This document shows positions 26,265-34,333 of a stretch of DNA of 64,000 bases, in pieces. Each line of letters starts with the position of its first letter. Positions within the stretch are counted from its first letter, which is position 1. The stretch covers positions 806,001 through 870,000 of the forward strand of contig CP181261.1 of NCBI GenBank assembly GCA_047833665.1, given 5' to 3'. This DNA comes from Caproicibacter sp047833665. Lineage in GTDB: Bacteria > Bacillota > Clostridia > Oscillospirales > Acutalibacteraceae. A program made the translations under genes and the position numbers. Below the pieces are notes generated by a model that did not search any database, was not told the DNA's origin, and worked only from the letters and a program-made list of their open reading frames with translations.

Positions 26265-26606
26265 ATGATGAAAAAACTGGAGATTATTATTCGTCCGGAA
26301 AAGCTGGAAAAATTGAAAGAAATCCTTAATAAGCATCACATCGGCGGAATGACAGTTATGAGCGTCATGGGTTGTGGAAATCAGAAAGGCGATATCAGCC
26401 GGTATAAAGGAATGCACCTAAACATTAACCTAATACCGAAGATTATGGTGATTGCAGTTATGGAAGATACCTGCGTCAATGATGTTTTGATTGATTTAAA
26501 TGAGCAAATTTCAAGTGGGTGTGTTGGTGATGGTAAAGTATTTGTTTACACTGTAGATGAAGCAATGCGCATACGTACCGGTGAGCGCGGAGGCGTAGCC
26601 ATTTAA
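26265..26606 (+). CDS. PII-family nitrogen regulatory protein
   Basis: 113 residues from the ATG at 26265, with AAGGAGGG six bases upstream. PII fold: KLEIIIRPEKLEKLKEIL, the T-loop MGCGNQKGDISRYKG, and the C-terminal GDGKVFVYTVDEAMRIRTGERG. PII trimers sense ATP/ADP and 2-oxoglutarate and bind targets such as AmtB. The position of the uridylylated Tyr51 is Leu52 here (GMHL), so it is probably not uridylylated. The usual neighbour amtB is absent; a PotA-like gene follows after a terminator. Confidence 0.88.
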   Translation: MMKKLEIIIRPEKLEKLKEILNKHHIGGMTVMSVMGCGNQKGDISRYKGMHLNINLIPKIMVIAVMEDTCVNDVLIDLNEQISSGCVGDGKVFVYTVDEAMRIRTGERGGVAI

Positions 26607-26627
26607 TCGGCTAAGATAATAAGTATA

Positions 26628-26680
26628 AGAACAGGCGATGATGTCAGAGATTTAGTGCTGAATCGACCTGTTCTTTTTTT
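26628..26680 (+). terminator. Terminator after the PII gene
   Basis: An AAGAACAGG / CCTGTTCTT stem with a long loop is followed by TTTTTTT. Confidence 0.75.
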
Positions 26681-26732
26681 ATAGATTTACCGGCAGCCGG
26701 TGGCAGAAAATCTGAAATGAGGAGGAATGGCG

Positions 26733-27366
26733 ATGCAAGATAAAAGGAAAATTGTTGAAATTAATCATGTGGATAAGTATTTTGGCAAAAACCATGTTGT
26801 AAAAGACCTAAATATGTCGGTTGCAGAGGGGGAATTTCTTTCAATCTTAGGGCCTTCCGGCTGTGGAAAGACCACAACGCTCCGTATGATTGCGGGCTTT
26901 GAACATCAGACAAATGGCGAAATACTTGTTGAAGGTGAAAGAGTTGAAAACAAAGAGCCTTTTGACCGAAATGTAAACACTGTTTTTCAAAGTTATGCGC
27001 TGTTTCCGCATATGACAGTTTATGAAAATATAGCTTTCGGTTTGAAAATGAAAAAAACACCGAAACGCAAAATTGCCTCCATGGTCGATGAAGTTTTGAA
27101 AATGGTTCAACTGGAAGGATATGAAAAACGTTACCCGGGCCAGCTTTCCGGTGGGCAGAAACAAAGAGTTGCCATAGCTCGTGCGATTGTTAATCAACCT
27201 CGCGTTTTGCTTTTGGATGAGCCACTTGGTGCGTTGGATCTCAAGCTTCGCAAACAAATGCAGATTGAGTTAAAACATCTGCAAAGAAAACTTGGCATTA
27301 CTTTTATTTATGTTACCCATGATCAAGAAGAAGCCATGACTATGAGTGATCGAATTGCCGTTATGC
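26733..27366 (+). pseudogene. PotA-like ABC ATPase truncated by IS481
   Basis: About 211 residues from the ATG at 26733, seven bases after GGAGG (the ATG at 26727 is too close). Walker A GPSGCGKTT, FQSYALFPHMTVYENIAFGL, signature LSGGQKQRVAIARA, Walker B LLLDEPLGALD and YVTHDQEEAMTMSDRIAVM are typical of spermidine/putrescine (PotA) or Fbp-type importers. Full-length members have ~350-370 residues. The C-terminal regulatory domain and the permease/binding-protein genes are missing. They were lost where IS481 starts at 27367, and no remainder is visible beyond the IS481/IS30 block. Confidence 0.85.
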
Positions 27367-28426
27367 TGTAGGACTACAATACATATTGGACAGTTGAGAA
27401 AAAATAAAAACAGGAATGGGCACATCGGTTAAAATAGAGTTACCCAACCAAATTTACCGAAAGGAAGTGCCCATCCCTGCATGAATAGTGTAACACAAGA
27501 CATGAAGTTTAGGCAATCCATAATGATTTACGCTGAAAAGTACGGAGTTAGCCGCGCGAGCCGAAAATACAACAAAAGCCGTTCCTTTATCTACTTTTGG
27601 AAAGCCAGGTATGACGGTACACTGGAATCATTGGCGTGCCGGTCTAGAAAGCCCCACAGTCATCCAAACCAGCATACACCTGCCGAGTTAAAACTGATTC
27701 GTGATATGCGACGCAGAAATCCAGAGCTGGGTATGATTGAACTGTGGCACCGGCTAAAAAAGCGAGGGTATACGCGGCGTCCAGAAAGCCTATTCCGCGT
27801 TATGCGTCGGATGGGAATCTTTCCTGAACCGAAGCCAAAGAAAAAGTACCAACCTAAGCCTTACGAGCAAATGACGCATCCTGGAGAACGTGTTCAAATC
27901 GACGTCAAGGTTGTGCCCAAACGCTGTATTGCCGACCCTGAGCTTCGGCTTTTCCAGTACACAGCCATTGATGAATTTTCTCGGCTGCGTTTTCTGGCTG
28001 CATACCCTGAACAGAGTACTTACTCTTCTGCTGACTTTCTAAAAAGGGCTGTCAAATGGTTTGCTCGGCGCGGCGTCCATGTGGAATGCATACAAACTGA
28101 CAATGGCTTTGAATTTACCAACCGTTTTTCTCCGTCAAAGAAACACTTGCTGACACTCTTTGAGGCCACCGCGGCCAAACTGCATATCCGGCACAAACTA
28201 ATCCGGCCTTATACGCCAAGGCACAATGGCAAAGTGGAACGCAGCCATCGTGAAGACCAAAAACGCTTTTACAACAAACATCGTTTTTATTCCCTTACTG
28301 ATTTTGAAAACCAACTTTCCATCTACTTAAGACGCTCTAATAATATGCCGATGCGTCCTCTTCATTGGTTGTCTCCTTCTGAATTTTTACATTCCCATAC
28401 TGTCCAATATGTTTGACAAACCTACA
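27367..28426 (+). mobile_element. IS481-family element, complete, 1060 bp
   Basis: Termini TGTAGGACTACAATAC and GTTTGACAAACCTACA (inverted TGTAGG plus a shared CATATTGGACAGT block). The flanks show no target duplication, unlike the copy at 53544. Left flank is PotA, right flank is an IS30 5' end, so this copy marks a deletion or recombination joint. Confidence 0.9.
27481..28416 (+). CDS. IS481-family transposase, intact
   Basis: 311 residues. HTH region (YGVSRASRKYNKSRSFIYFW), then DDE core: ERVQIDVKVVPKR (Asp), QTDNGFEFTNRF (Asp) and HNGKVERSHREDQKRFY (Glu, 35 residues after, with RN-type spacing). The protein ends SEFLHSHTVQYV. No disruption; likely active. AAGGAAGTG lies upstream of the ATG. 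Confidence 0.92.
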   Translation: MNSVTQDMKFRQSIMIYAEKYGVSRASRKYNKSRSFIYFWKARYDGTLESLACRSRKPHSHPNQHTPAELKLIRDMRRRNPELGMIELWHRLKKRGYTRRPESLFRVMRRMGIFPEPKPKKKYQPKPYEQMTHPGERVQIDVKVVPKRCIADPELRLFQYTAIDEFSRLRFLAAYPEQSTYSSADFLKRAVKWFARRGVHVECIQTDNGFEFTNRFSPSKKHLLTLFEATAAKLHIRHKLIRPYTPRHNGKVERSHREDQKRFYNKHRFYSLTDFENQLSIYLRRSNNMPMRPLHWLSPSEFLHSHTVQYV

Positions 28427-29437
28427 GGACAGCATCTTAGAGCAGAAGAGCGTGGCGCAATCCAACAGTTAAAGAAGATGGGATTTAGCAATCGAAAGAT
28501 TGCTCGTGCAATCAATTGCAGCCCTTCTACCGTAGGCTATGAGCTGCGGCGTGGCACGCCGGAATACTCCGGCCGTGGGCGCAAACCCGGCTACTCAGCC
28601 AAACGTGGAGCTGCAGTATACAAGGAGAATCGCAGTCGCTGCCATCGCCCTAGAACGGTATCCGGGGACTCTGACTTCATTCGTTGGATGGTCAAAAAGG
28701 TTCGCAAATATAATTGGTCCTTTGATGAGTGCGTAGGTCGGGCACGGCGCGAACACCGTTTTCCGGTTAAGGAAATCCCCTGTACTAAAACTCTGTATAA
28801 CATGCTGTGGAAGGGGGAATTACCACTCACGCTATTTGAACTCCCTGAGGTATTAAGCAGGCATTCTCGCAGAAAACCACGGCTTTCTAAGCGTATCAAT
28901 GGGAAATCCATTGATTGGCGGCCACCTGAGGTAGCAGAGCGGAACACATTTGGACACTGGGAATCTGATACGGTACTGGGCCGAAAAAGAAGTGGTGAGG
29001 CAGCTGTATTTACCATTGTAGAGCGGCTGACAGGTTATTATCTTTCCATTCGGATTGACGGCAAAACAACCACCGGTGTTGCCAGTGCCATGGAACAGCT
29101 AAAGGAACAGTATGGCGAGAAATTCCCCCAGGTATTTCGCAGTATTACCACAGACAATGGCAGTGAGTTTGCCGCATTTTCGGCCTTTGAAGAACTAGGC
29201 ACGGCAATCTACTTTGCTCATCCCTATTCTGCTTGGGAACGACCTGTAAATGAGAGGACCAATCGCATACTACGAAAATATATCCCAAAGGGTTGCTCTA
29301 TCAATGACGTTTCTGCCGAACAAATCTTAATGTTTGCCGATGAGATAAACGCCACGCCCAGGAAACGATTAGCTTATCAGACCCCTGAGGAACTGTTCGA
29401 TGCACAATTGGACAGAATTTACACTTCCAACCAGTAA
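28409..29437 (+). CDS. IS30-family transposase with start supplied by IS481 terminus
   Basis: 342 residues. N-terminal HTH (HLRAEERGAIQQLKKMGFSNRKIARAINCSPSTVGYELRRG), then the DDE core with HWESDTVLGRK (Asp), TTDNGSEFA (Asp) and WERPVNERTNRILRKYIPKG (Glu), diagnostic of IS30. The first six codons (MFDKPT) come from the IS481 right end at 28409-28426, so the native start and left terminus have been removed. No ribosome site precedes this ATG. The catalytic part is intact, but expression and mobility are doubtful. The right terminus is probably in the AT-rich stretch after 29437 and was not resolved. Confidence 0.85.
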   Translation: MFDKPTGQHLRAEERGAIQQLKKMGFSNRKIARAINCSPSTVGYELRRGTPEYSGRGRKPGYSAKRGAAVYKENRSRCHRPRTVSGDSDFIRWMVKKVRKYNWSFDECVGRARREHRFPVKEIPCTKTLYNMLWKGELPLTLFELPEVLSRHSRRKPRLSKRINGKSIDWRPPEVAERNTFGHWESDTVLGRKRSGEAAVFTIVERLTGYYLSIRIDGKTTTGVASAMEQLKEQYGEKFPQVFRSITTDNGSEFAAFSAFEELGTAIYFAHPYSAWERPVNERTNRILRKYIPKGCSINDVSAEQILMFADEINATPRKRLAYQTPEELFDAQLDRIYTSNQ

Positions 29438-29591
29438 ATAACTTTATCTAGTGAAAGTGTTCAATTTGTTATTGCAATTTAAGATTTTTCTTTGATGACG
29501 TTTGAGTTAAATATTCAAAATAAATTATGCAGCAAGTTTCAATAATAAAAGAGAGTATGTTTTTGTGTTTAGCAGAAAATGAAATTTTTGT

Positions 29592-30998
29592 TCAACAACG
29601 GTCCATGCACCATGCTTTATAAAGCAGTCTAAGTGCCGGCTCGAATTCAGACGGATGCATGCTGCCGTAACCCAAAATCAGCTGATGCTGTGGTGCTGCG
29701 GCAGGATCCATCCAATACATTTTCGCTGAATACACACGGATTCCATACTTTTTGGCCCTTTGTTCCATTTCTGTGGAGGACAGTGGCGTTTCCACATCCG
29801 CTAAAATGTGTAAACCTGCATCTTTGGTGAGTACATGCATTTTTTCTCCAAAAACAAGGCGTACGGCTTCTAAGAATTTTGCTTGCCTTTTACCATAAAT
29901 ATGGCAAAGACGGCGGATATGCCTTTCCAGGTGTCCGCTGTTTATAAATTCCGCCAAAACAAGCTGGTTTATCACCGGCACTTGACAGAGAAAAAATCCG
30001 CAGATTTGTTGATAACGCTCAAACAGTCTTTCCGGGAGTACAAGATATGACACTCTTAAACCGGGGAGCAGTACTTTAGAAAAAGTACCCAAATAAATTA
30101 CTCTTCCGTTATTGTCAAACGACTGCAAGGACGGGATGGGATTTGAAAAATATCGAAGCTCGCTGTCGTAGTCATCTTCTATGATATAGGCATCATTCTG
30201 TTCTGCCCAGTCCAATACTTTAATTCGTTTATTTACGGAAAGAATAGCACCGGTGGGAAATTGATGCGACGGCGTAATGTAGAGCAAACCTGCGTTGCAG
30301 TCAGCGAGTTTTTCAATTTGAATTCCGTCCCGATCCACAGGAATGGGAACAAGGGGAAAATGATTTGCTATCAGCAGATTTCTCACACCGTCGTAACCGG
30401 GTTCTTCCATTGCTACTGTGCAGTGAGTCGGGTCAAATAACTTTAAAAGCAGTTCAAGATTAAACTGAATACCGCAGCTTATGATTACTCTCTCCGGACT
30501 GCATCGTACGCCGCGGGAGCGAAACAGATAATCCGCAATCGCTTTTTGCAGCCGCGGTTCTCCTTGCCTCGGCGGGTATGCGGTGTATTTCTTTGTGCTT
30601 AGTTTATACAGCATAGTATTATATATTTTTTTCCATGTTTTAAAAGGGAATAAATTACAGTCAAGCAGTGGATACCAGAAGTCATAATTAATTTGTTCGT
30701 CTGTTTGCTGAGACTTTACAGTGAGTGTTTCAGACTTTTCCGGAATACGTTTTGCAAGTGGGGGAATTGGTTCAACGGTATACCCGGAGCCGGGATGAGA
30801 AACGATATATCCCTCCAGAACAAGCTGCTGATAAGCAAGGTCTACCGTATTTCGACTGACACCCAAATCTTGCGAAAGCTGTCTGGTCGCAGGCAAACGA
30901 CTGTGGGGAGTATAACTGCCCGAGAGAATATCATTTTTGATGCAGCGGTAAATCTGCATGTAGATTGGTGTCTTGCTTTTTCGGTCGATATAAATCAT
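29592..30998 (-). CDS. MocR/PdxR-type regulator (GntR HTH fused to aminotransferase fold)
   Basis: 468 residues. N-terminal GntR winged helix (PIYMQIYRCIKNDILSGSYTPHSRLPATRQLSQDLGVSRNTVDLAYQQLVLEGYI), a linker, then a class I aminotransferase-like domain with IIEDDYDSELRY and the PLP lysine in LGTFSKVLLPGLRVSYLVLP. MocR proteins bind PLP or its amino-compound adducts and often activate the divergently transcribed operon. Here that is the permease/oxidase operon starting at 31321, with a repeat-rich operator between. Confidence 0.93.
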   Translation of the reverse strand: MIYIDRKSKTPIYMQIYRCIKNDILSGSYTPHSRLPATRQLSQDLGVSRNTVDLAYQQLVLEGYIVSHPGSGYTVEPIPPLAKRIPEKSETLTVKSQQTDEQINYDFWYPLLDCNLFPFKTWKKIYNTMLYKLSTKKYTAYPPRQGEPRLQKAIADYLFRSRGVRCSPERVIISCGIQFNLELLLKLFDPTHCTVAMEEPGYDGVRNLLIANHFPLVPIPVDRDGIQIEKLADCNAGLLYITPSHQFPTGAILSVNKRIKVLDWAEQNDAYIIEDDYDSELRYFSNPIPSLQSFDNNGRVIYLGTFSKVLLPGLRVSYLVLPERLFERYQQICGFFLCQVPVINQLVLAEFINSGHLERHIRRLCHIYGKRQAKFLEAVRLVFGEKMHVLTKDAGLHILADVETPLSSTEMEQRAKKYGIRVYSAKMYWMDPAAAPQHQLILGYGSMHPSEFEPALRLLYKAWCMDRC

Positions 30999-31070
30999 CG
31001 TATGAACCCCCTTTGTGCAGATTTTTAACTTTTATTTTACTGATATGTCCGACTGAAAGCAACTTTAAAA

Positions 31071-31130
31071 TTGGCACTATTAAAAATATTGAAATTGGCT
31101 ATTTTAATATAGCCAAAGAAATAGTATACT
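31071..31130 (+). promoter_or_regulatory. Probable MocR operator and permease-operon promoter
   Basis: Perfect inverted repeat TTGGCTAT (31095-31102) / ATAGCCAA (31109-31116) with a further direct copy TTGGCACTAT at 31071. Direct plus inverted boxes like these are known for MocR operators. TATACT at 31125-31130 is a good -10 with no -35 match, as expected for an activated promoter. Confidence 0.55.
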
Positions 31131-31177
31131 TCATTACAACAACATTAAATTTTTAGATTCCGAACTTTATAAAAGAC

Positions 31178-31228
31178 AAAGTCGTCTTCGATTGGAAGGA
31201 TTTCTTCCAAAAGAAGACGGCTTTTTTA
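31178..31228 (+). terminator. Leader hairpin 1 (intrinsic terminator)
   Basis: AAAGTCGTCTTC / GAAGACGGCTTT with a GGAAGG..CTTCC inner part, then TTTTTT. It lies in the leader of the permease operon, downstream of the predicted promoter. Confidence 0.65.
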
Positions 31229-31237
31229 TATTGCGGC

Positions 31238-31281
31238 AAAGTCGCCAATGCTGTGTTTTACACCGACATTGGCGACTTTTT
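31238..31281 (+). terminator. Leader hairpin 2 (intrinsic terminator)
   Basis: AAAGTCGCCAATG / CATTGGCGACTTT followed by TTTAT, ten bases after hairpin 1 and sharing its CAAAGTCG start. Two full terminators in one leader suggest attenuation or insulation. Confidence 0.65.
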
Positions 31282-31320
31282 ATATTTTGTCGATGCTCAT
31301 ATGTCAAAGGAGGAATCTAA

Positions 31321-32754
31321 ATGGCAAAATCGAAATTTGACAAAGTCCTTAGCACGAAAGATATCCTTGTGATAGCGTTTGGTGCCATGATTGGCTGGGC
31401 GTGGGTCGTCAGTACGGGCGACTGGATAAGCAGCGCCGGCACAGTCGGTTCCGTGATAGCGTTTTTAATGGGCGGTGTCATGGTTTATTTTGTTGGCCTT
31501 ACGTATTCGGAACTGACTCCTGCAATGCCGCAGTGCGGAGGGGAACATGTGTTTAGTTACAGGGCTCTGGGCCCAACCGCTTCCTTTATCTGCACTTGGT
31601 ATATCATCCTTGGGTATGCCTCCGTAGCGGCTTTTGAAGCTTGCGCCTTTCCAACAGTCCTCACTTGGCTGTTTCCAAATTTTCTTCAGGGATACATGTA
31701 TACAATAGGTGGTTTTAAAGTTTACGCGTCTTGGGTAATCGTGGCGGTGATTGTTGCGGTACTGATTATGGTGCTTAACATCCTTGGAATCAAAACAGCT
31801 GCCATTGTGCAAACGATACTGACGGCTATTATTGCTGCAGCCGGGATTTTACTGGTGGTAGGCTCCCTAAAATCAGGCGATATTTCGCTGGTTGAGAATT
31901 CTGCATTTGCGGCACAGACCGGTTCTGAGCTGACCAATTTTGGCGGCATTTTAACTGTAGCGGTTATGACACCGTTTTATTTCGTAGGTTTTGATGTTAT
32001 CCCGCAGGCGGCGGAAGAAATCAACGTACCTTACCGCAAATTGGGGAAAATTTTGCTTCTTTCCATTATTTTAGCTTTCGGTTTTTATGCGGCAGTGGTT
32101 TTTGCGGTAGGCTATGTTCTTCCGGTTTCAGAAATTTCTGCATCCGGTCTTTCCACTGCAGATGCCATGAAAATTGCTTTTCAAAGCAGTGCGATGGCAA
32201 AAGTTTTAATCATTGGTGGAATATCCGGGATTATAACGTCGTGGAATGCTTTTCTTATGGGCGGCAGCCGTGCAGTGTACTCCATGGCAGAATCCAAAAT
32301 GCTCCCCGAATGTTTCGGCAAGTTACATAAAAAGTATAAGACTCCTGTCAATTCACTGTTGTTTATTGGCATCGTGACGATTATAGCCCCGTTTTTTGGA
32401 CGCAAAATGCTTGTGTGGATTGTAGATGCGGGCTCTTTGGCTGTGTGTATTGCGTATATGATGGTTTCACTTTCTTTTCTTGTGCTTCGCATAAAAGAAC
32501 CGGATATGAAGCGCCCCTACAAAGTAAAACACGGTAAATTGGTTGGAGTGATTGCAGTCATTATGTCCGGTTTCTTTATGGTTTTATATATTGTTCCGCT
32601 GCCATTTTCCGGTTCTGCTTTAGTGTGGCAGGAGTGGATTTGGTTTGGGGTATGGACAGCATTGGGTGTTTTCTTTCATTTCCGCTGCAAGTCAAAATAT
32701 GGAGAAAAATTTGCGTCCCACGTAGAGGTGGAATTGGACGCAAGTCTTTTGTAA
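31321..32754 (+). CDS. APC-family amino acid/amine permease
   Basis: 477 residues with about twelve hydrophobic segments. The N-terminus ILVIAFGAMIGWAWVVSTGDWI is the APC substrate-site motif, and TYSELTPAMPQCGGEHVFSYRALG follows in TM2/3. The AEEINVPYRKLGK loop is also typical. It imports an amino acid or amine. AAAGGAGG is eight bases before the ATG. First gene of the oxidase operon, so it probably imports the compound that the downstream enzymes oxidise. Confidence 0.9.
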   Translation: MAKSKFDKVLSTKDILVIAFGAMIGWAWVVSTGDWISSAGTVGSVIAFLMGGVMVYFVGLTYSELTPAMPQCGGEHVFSYRALGPTASFICTWYIILGYASVAAFEACAFPTVLTWLFPNFLQGYMYTIGGFKVYASWVIVAVIVAVLIMVLNILGIKTAAIVQTILTAIIAAAGILLVVGSLKSGDISLVENSAFAAQTGSELTNFGGILTVAVMTPFYFVGFDVIPQAAEEINVPYRKLGKILLLSIILAFGFYAAVVFAVGYVLPVSEISASGLSTADAMKIAFQSSAMAKVLIIGGISGIITSWNAFLMGGSRAVYSMAESKMLPECFGKLHKKYKTPVNSLLFIGIVTIIAPFFGRKMLVWIVDAGSLAVCIAYMMVSLSFLVLRIKEPDMKRPYKVKHGKLVGVIAVIMSGFFMVLYIVPLPFSGSALVWQEWIWFGVWTALGVFFHFRCKSKYGEKFASHVEVELDASLL

Positions 32755-32813
32755 CGATTTTTATCAATTGTTTCATTTGACATCATTATCAAGGATATAA
32801 AGGAGAGACGCGA

Positions 32814-33953
32814 ATGGATACCAAAATTGATTTTCTGTACTTAAGTGAAGAGGATATGTTGCGTGCCGGTGTGCGTGATATGCGCGGATGTATTGATACC
32901 ATGCAGGAAGTTTTTTCCCTCATGAGCAACGGGGATTATCGTATGGGCGGAGCAAGCGGCAATGATCACGGCATCAAACTGGAATTTCCAAAAGAATCAG
33001 ATATTCCGGGTATGCCGTTGGACGGACCCGACAGGCGCTTTTTTGCCATGCCGGCTTATGTTGGCGGTAAATTTCATATGTGCGGTATTAAATGTTATGG
33101 TTCCAATCAGCACAACCGCTCACTCGGACTTCCGCGTTCTATCCTGATGCTGACGTTGATGGATCCGGATACGGGTGCGCCGGTGGCTTATATGTCTGCC
33201 AATGTGCTTAGTGCGGTTCGAACCGGTGCTATGCCGGGACTCGGAGCCCGTTTGCTTTGTGCTAAAAATCCAAAGATTGCGTCGATCATTGGCCCGGGAG
33301 TTATGGGAAAAACAGCGATTGAGGCGCTTTTAACAGAACAGCCCGATATCGATACAGTCAAGGTGAAAGGCCGCAGTCAAAAAGGTATTGACGGTTTTAT
33401 CAATTATTGCAAAGAACGCTTTCCACAGGTGAAACAGTATATTGTTTGCAAGGACTATGAAGCAGCCTGCCGCGATGCGGATATCATTTGCTTTGGGACA
33501 AACAATGCACCTAAATTTGAGGATAATCCATATGTAAAAGGTGAATGGTTAAAACCGGGTGCGCTTGTTATTAGTACATCAGCACTGTTAATGGACGGTG
33601 ATTTTCTTGCAGATCGCTCCAAATGCAAATTAATCGCTGATAACTATAAAATGTATGCCGGATGGGGAAGCGGCAAGAAGTACCCCACCCAGAAAAGTGT
33701 TTCAACACTGCTTGGAATGTTATTCTATGATCTTGTTACAACAGGCAAAATAAAAAGTGAAGATATTACAGATATAGGGGATATCATCAACGGATATAAG
33801 CCGGGCCGTACTTCTGAGGAACAAATTATAGTTTACGCAGTCGGAGGCATGCCGACGGAAGATGTTGGCTGGGGCTGTGAATGTCTGCGCAAAGCAAAAG
33901 AACTCGGAATTGGGCAGAAACTCAACCTATGGTCTACTCCGGAACTTGCATGA
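32814..33953 (+). CDS. Ornithine cyclodeaminase/mu-crystallin-family protein
   Basis: 379 residues. Rossmann site IASIIGPGVMGKTAIEAL and the OCD substrate-domain block NVLSAVRTGAMPGLGARLL. Longer than OCD itself (~320-350), with an N-terminal LYLSEEDMLRAGVRDM and a C-terminal GWGCECLRKAKELGIG. Some databases label close relatives as tyramine oxidase subunit B, from association with flavin oxidases; this is recollection and not proof. Likely NAD-dependent imine/amino-acid dehydrogenase or cyclodeaminase chemistry. It lies between the permease and the oxidase subunits. Confidence 0.8.
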   Translation: MDTKIDFLYLSEEDMLRAGVRDMRGCIDTMQEVFSLMSNGDYRMGGASGNDHGIKLEFPKESDIPGMPLDGPDRRFFAMPAYVGGKFHMCGIKCYGSNQHNRSLGLPRSILMLTLMDPDTGAPVAYMSANVLSAVRTGAMPGLGARLLCAKNPKIASIIGPGVMGKTAIEALLTEQPDIDTVKVKGRSQKGIDGFINYCKERFPQVKQYIVCKDYEAACRDADIICFGTNNAPKFEDNPYVKGEWLKPGALVISTSALLMDGDFLADRSKCKLIADNYKMYAGWGSGKKYPTQKSVSTLLGMLFYDLVTTGKIKSEDITDIGDIINGYKPGRTSEEQIIVYAVGGMPTEDVGWGCECLRKAKELGIGQKLNLWSTPELA

Positions 33954-34003
33954 AACATGTCTTGGTTTTAGAAACAAAAACGGAGCAATAGGGAGGTTTT
34001 TAT

Positions 34004-34333
34004 ATGAAACGCATTGAGGACCATCCGATTTTAGGAAAAATCAAAAAGGGACGTCAGGTAAGTTTTACCTTTGACGGACGTGAACTCAAGGGATATGAAG
34101 GAGAGCCGATAGCTGTGGCGCTGAAGGCAGCCGGTGTTATGGTGCATCGTTATACCGCAAAACAGCATAAACCACGTGGCGTTTTTTGTGCCATTGGCCG
34201 ATGCACCGATTGCGTCATGATTGTGGACGGTAAGCCGAACATCCGCACCTGTATTACTCCCCTGAGGGAAGGAATGAATGTGCAGACGCAGTATGGAACA
34301 GGAACAAAGGGCAAGGTGAAAAAAGAGAAATGA
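34004..34333 (+). CDS. (2Fe-2S) ferredoxin-like oxidase subunit (HcnA/SoxA-N-like)
   Basis: 109 residues. A plant-type 2Fe-2S domain of the small subunit class seen in hydrogen cyanide synthase, opine oxidase and proline dehydrogenase complexes. Cluster Cys residues in GVFCAIGRCTDCVMIVDGKPNIRTC, preceded by FTFDGRELKGYEGEPIAVAL. GGGAGG ribosome site before the ATG. The stop overlaps the next gene's ATG by four bases, as in the hcnAB pair. Confidence 0.88.
   Translation: MKRIEDHPILGKIKKGRQVSFTFDGRELKGYEGEPIAVALKAAGVMVHRYTAKQHKPRGVFCAIGRCTDCVMIVDGKPNIRTCITPLREGMNVQTQYGTGTKGKVKKEK

Noticed and set aside
29438..29591. Remainder of the PotA gene beyond IS30
   Set aside because: The 150 bp are AT-rich IS30 end/spacer; no ABC C-terminal sequence could be read in any frame.
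31178..31281. Guanidine-II (mini-ykkC) riboswitch from two tandem hairpins
   Set aside because: The hairpins are long terminators without the ACGR loops of that class.
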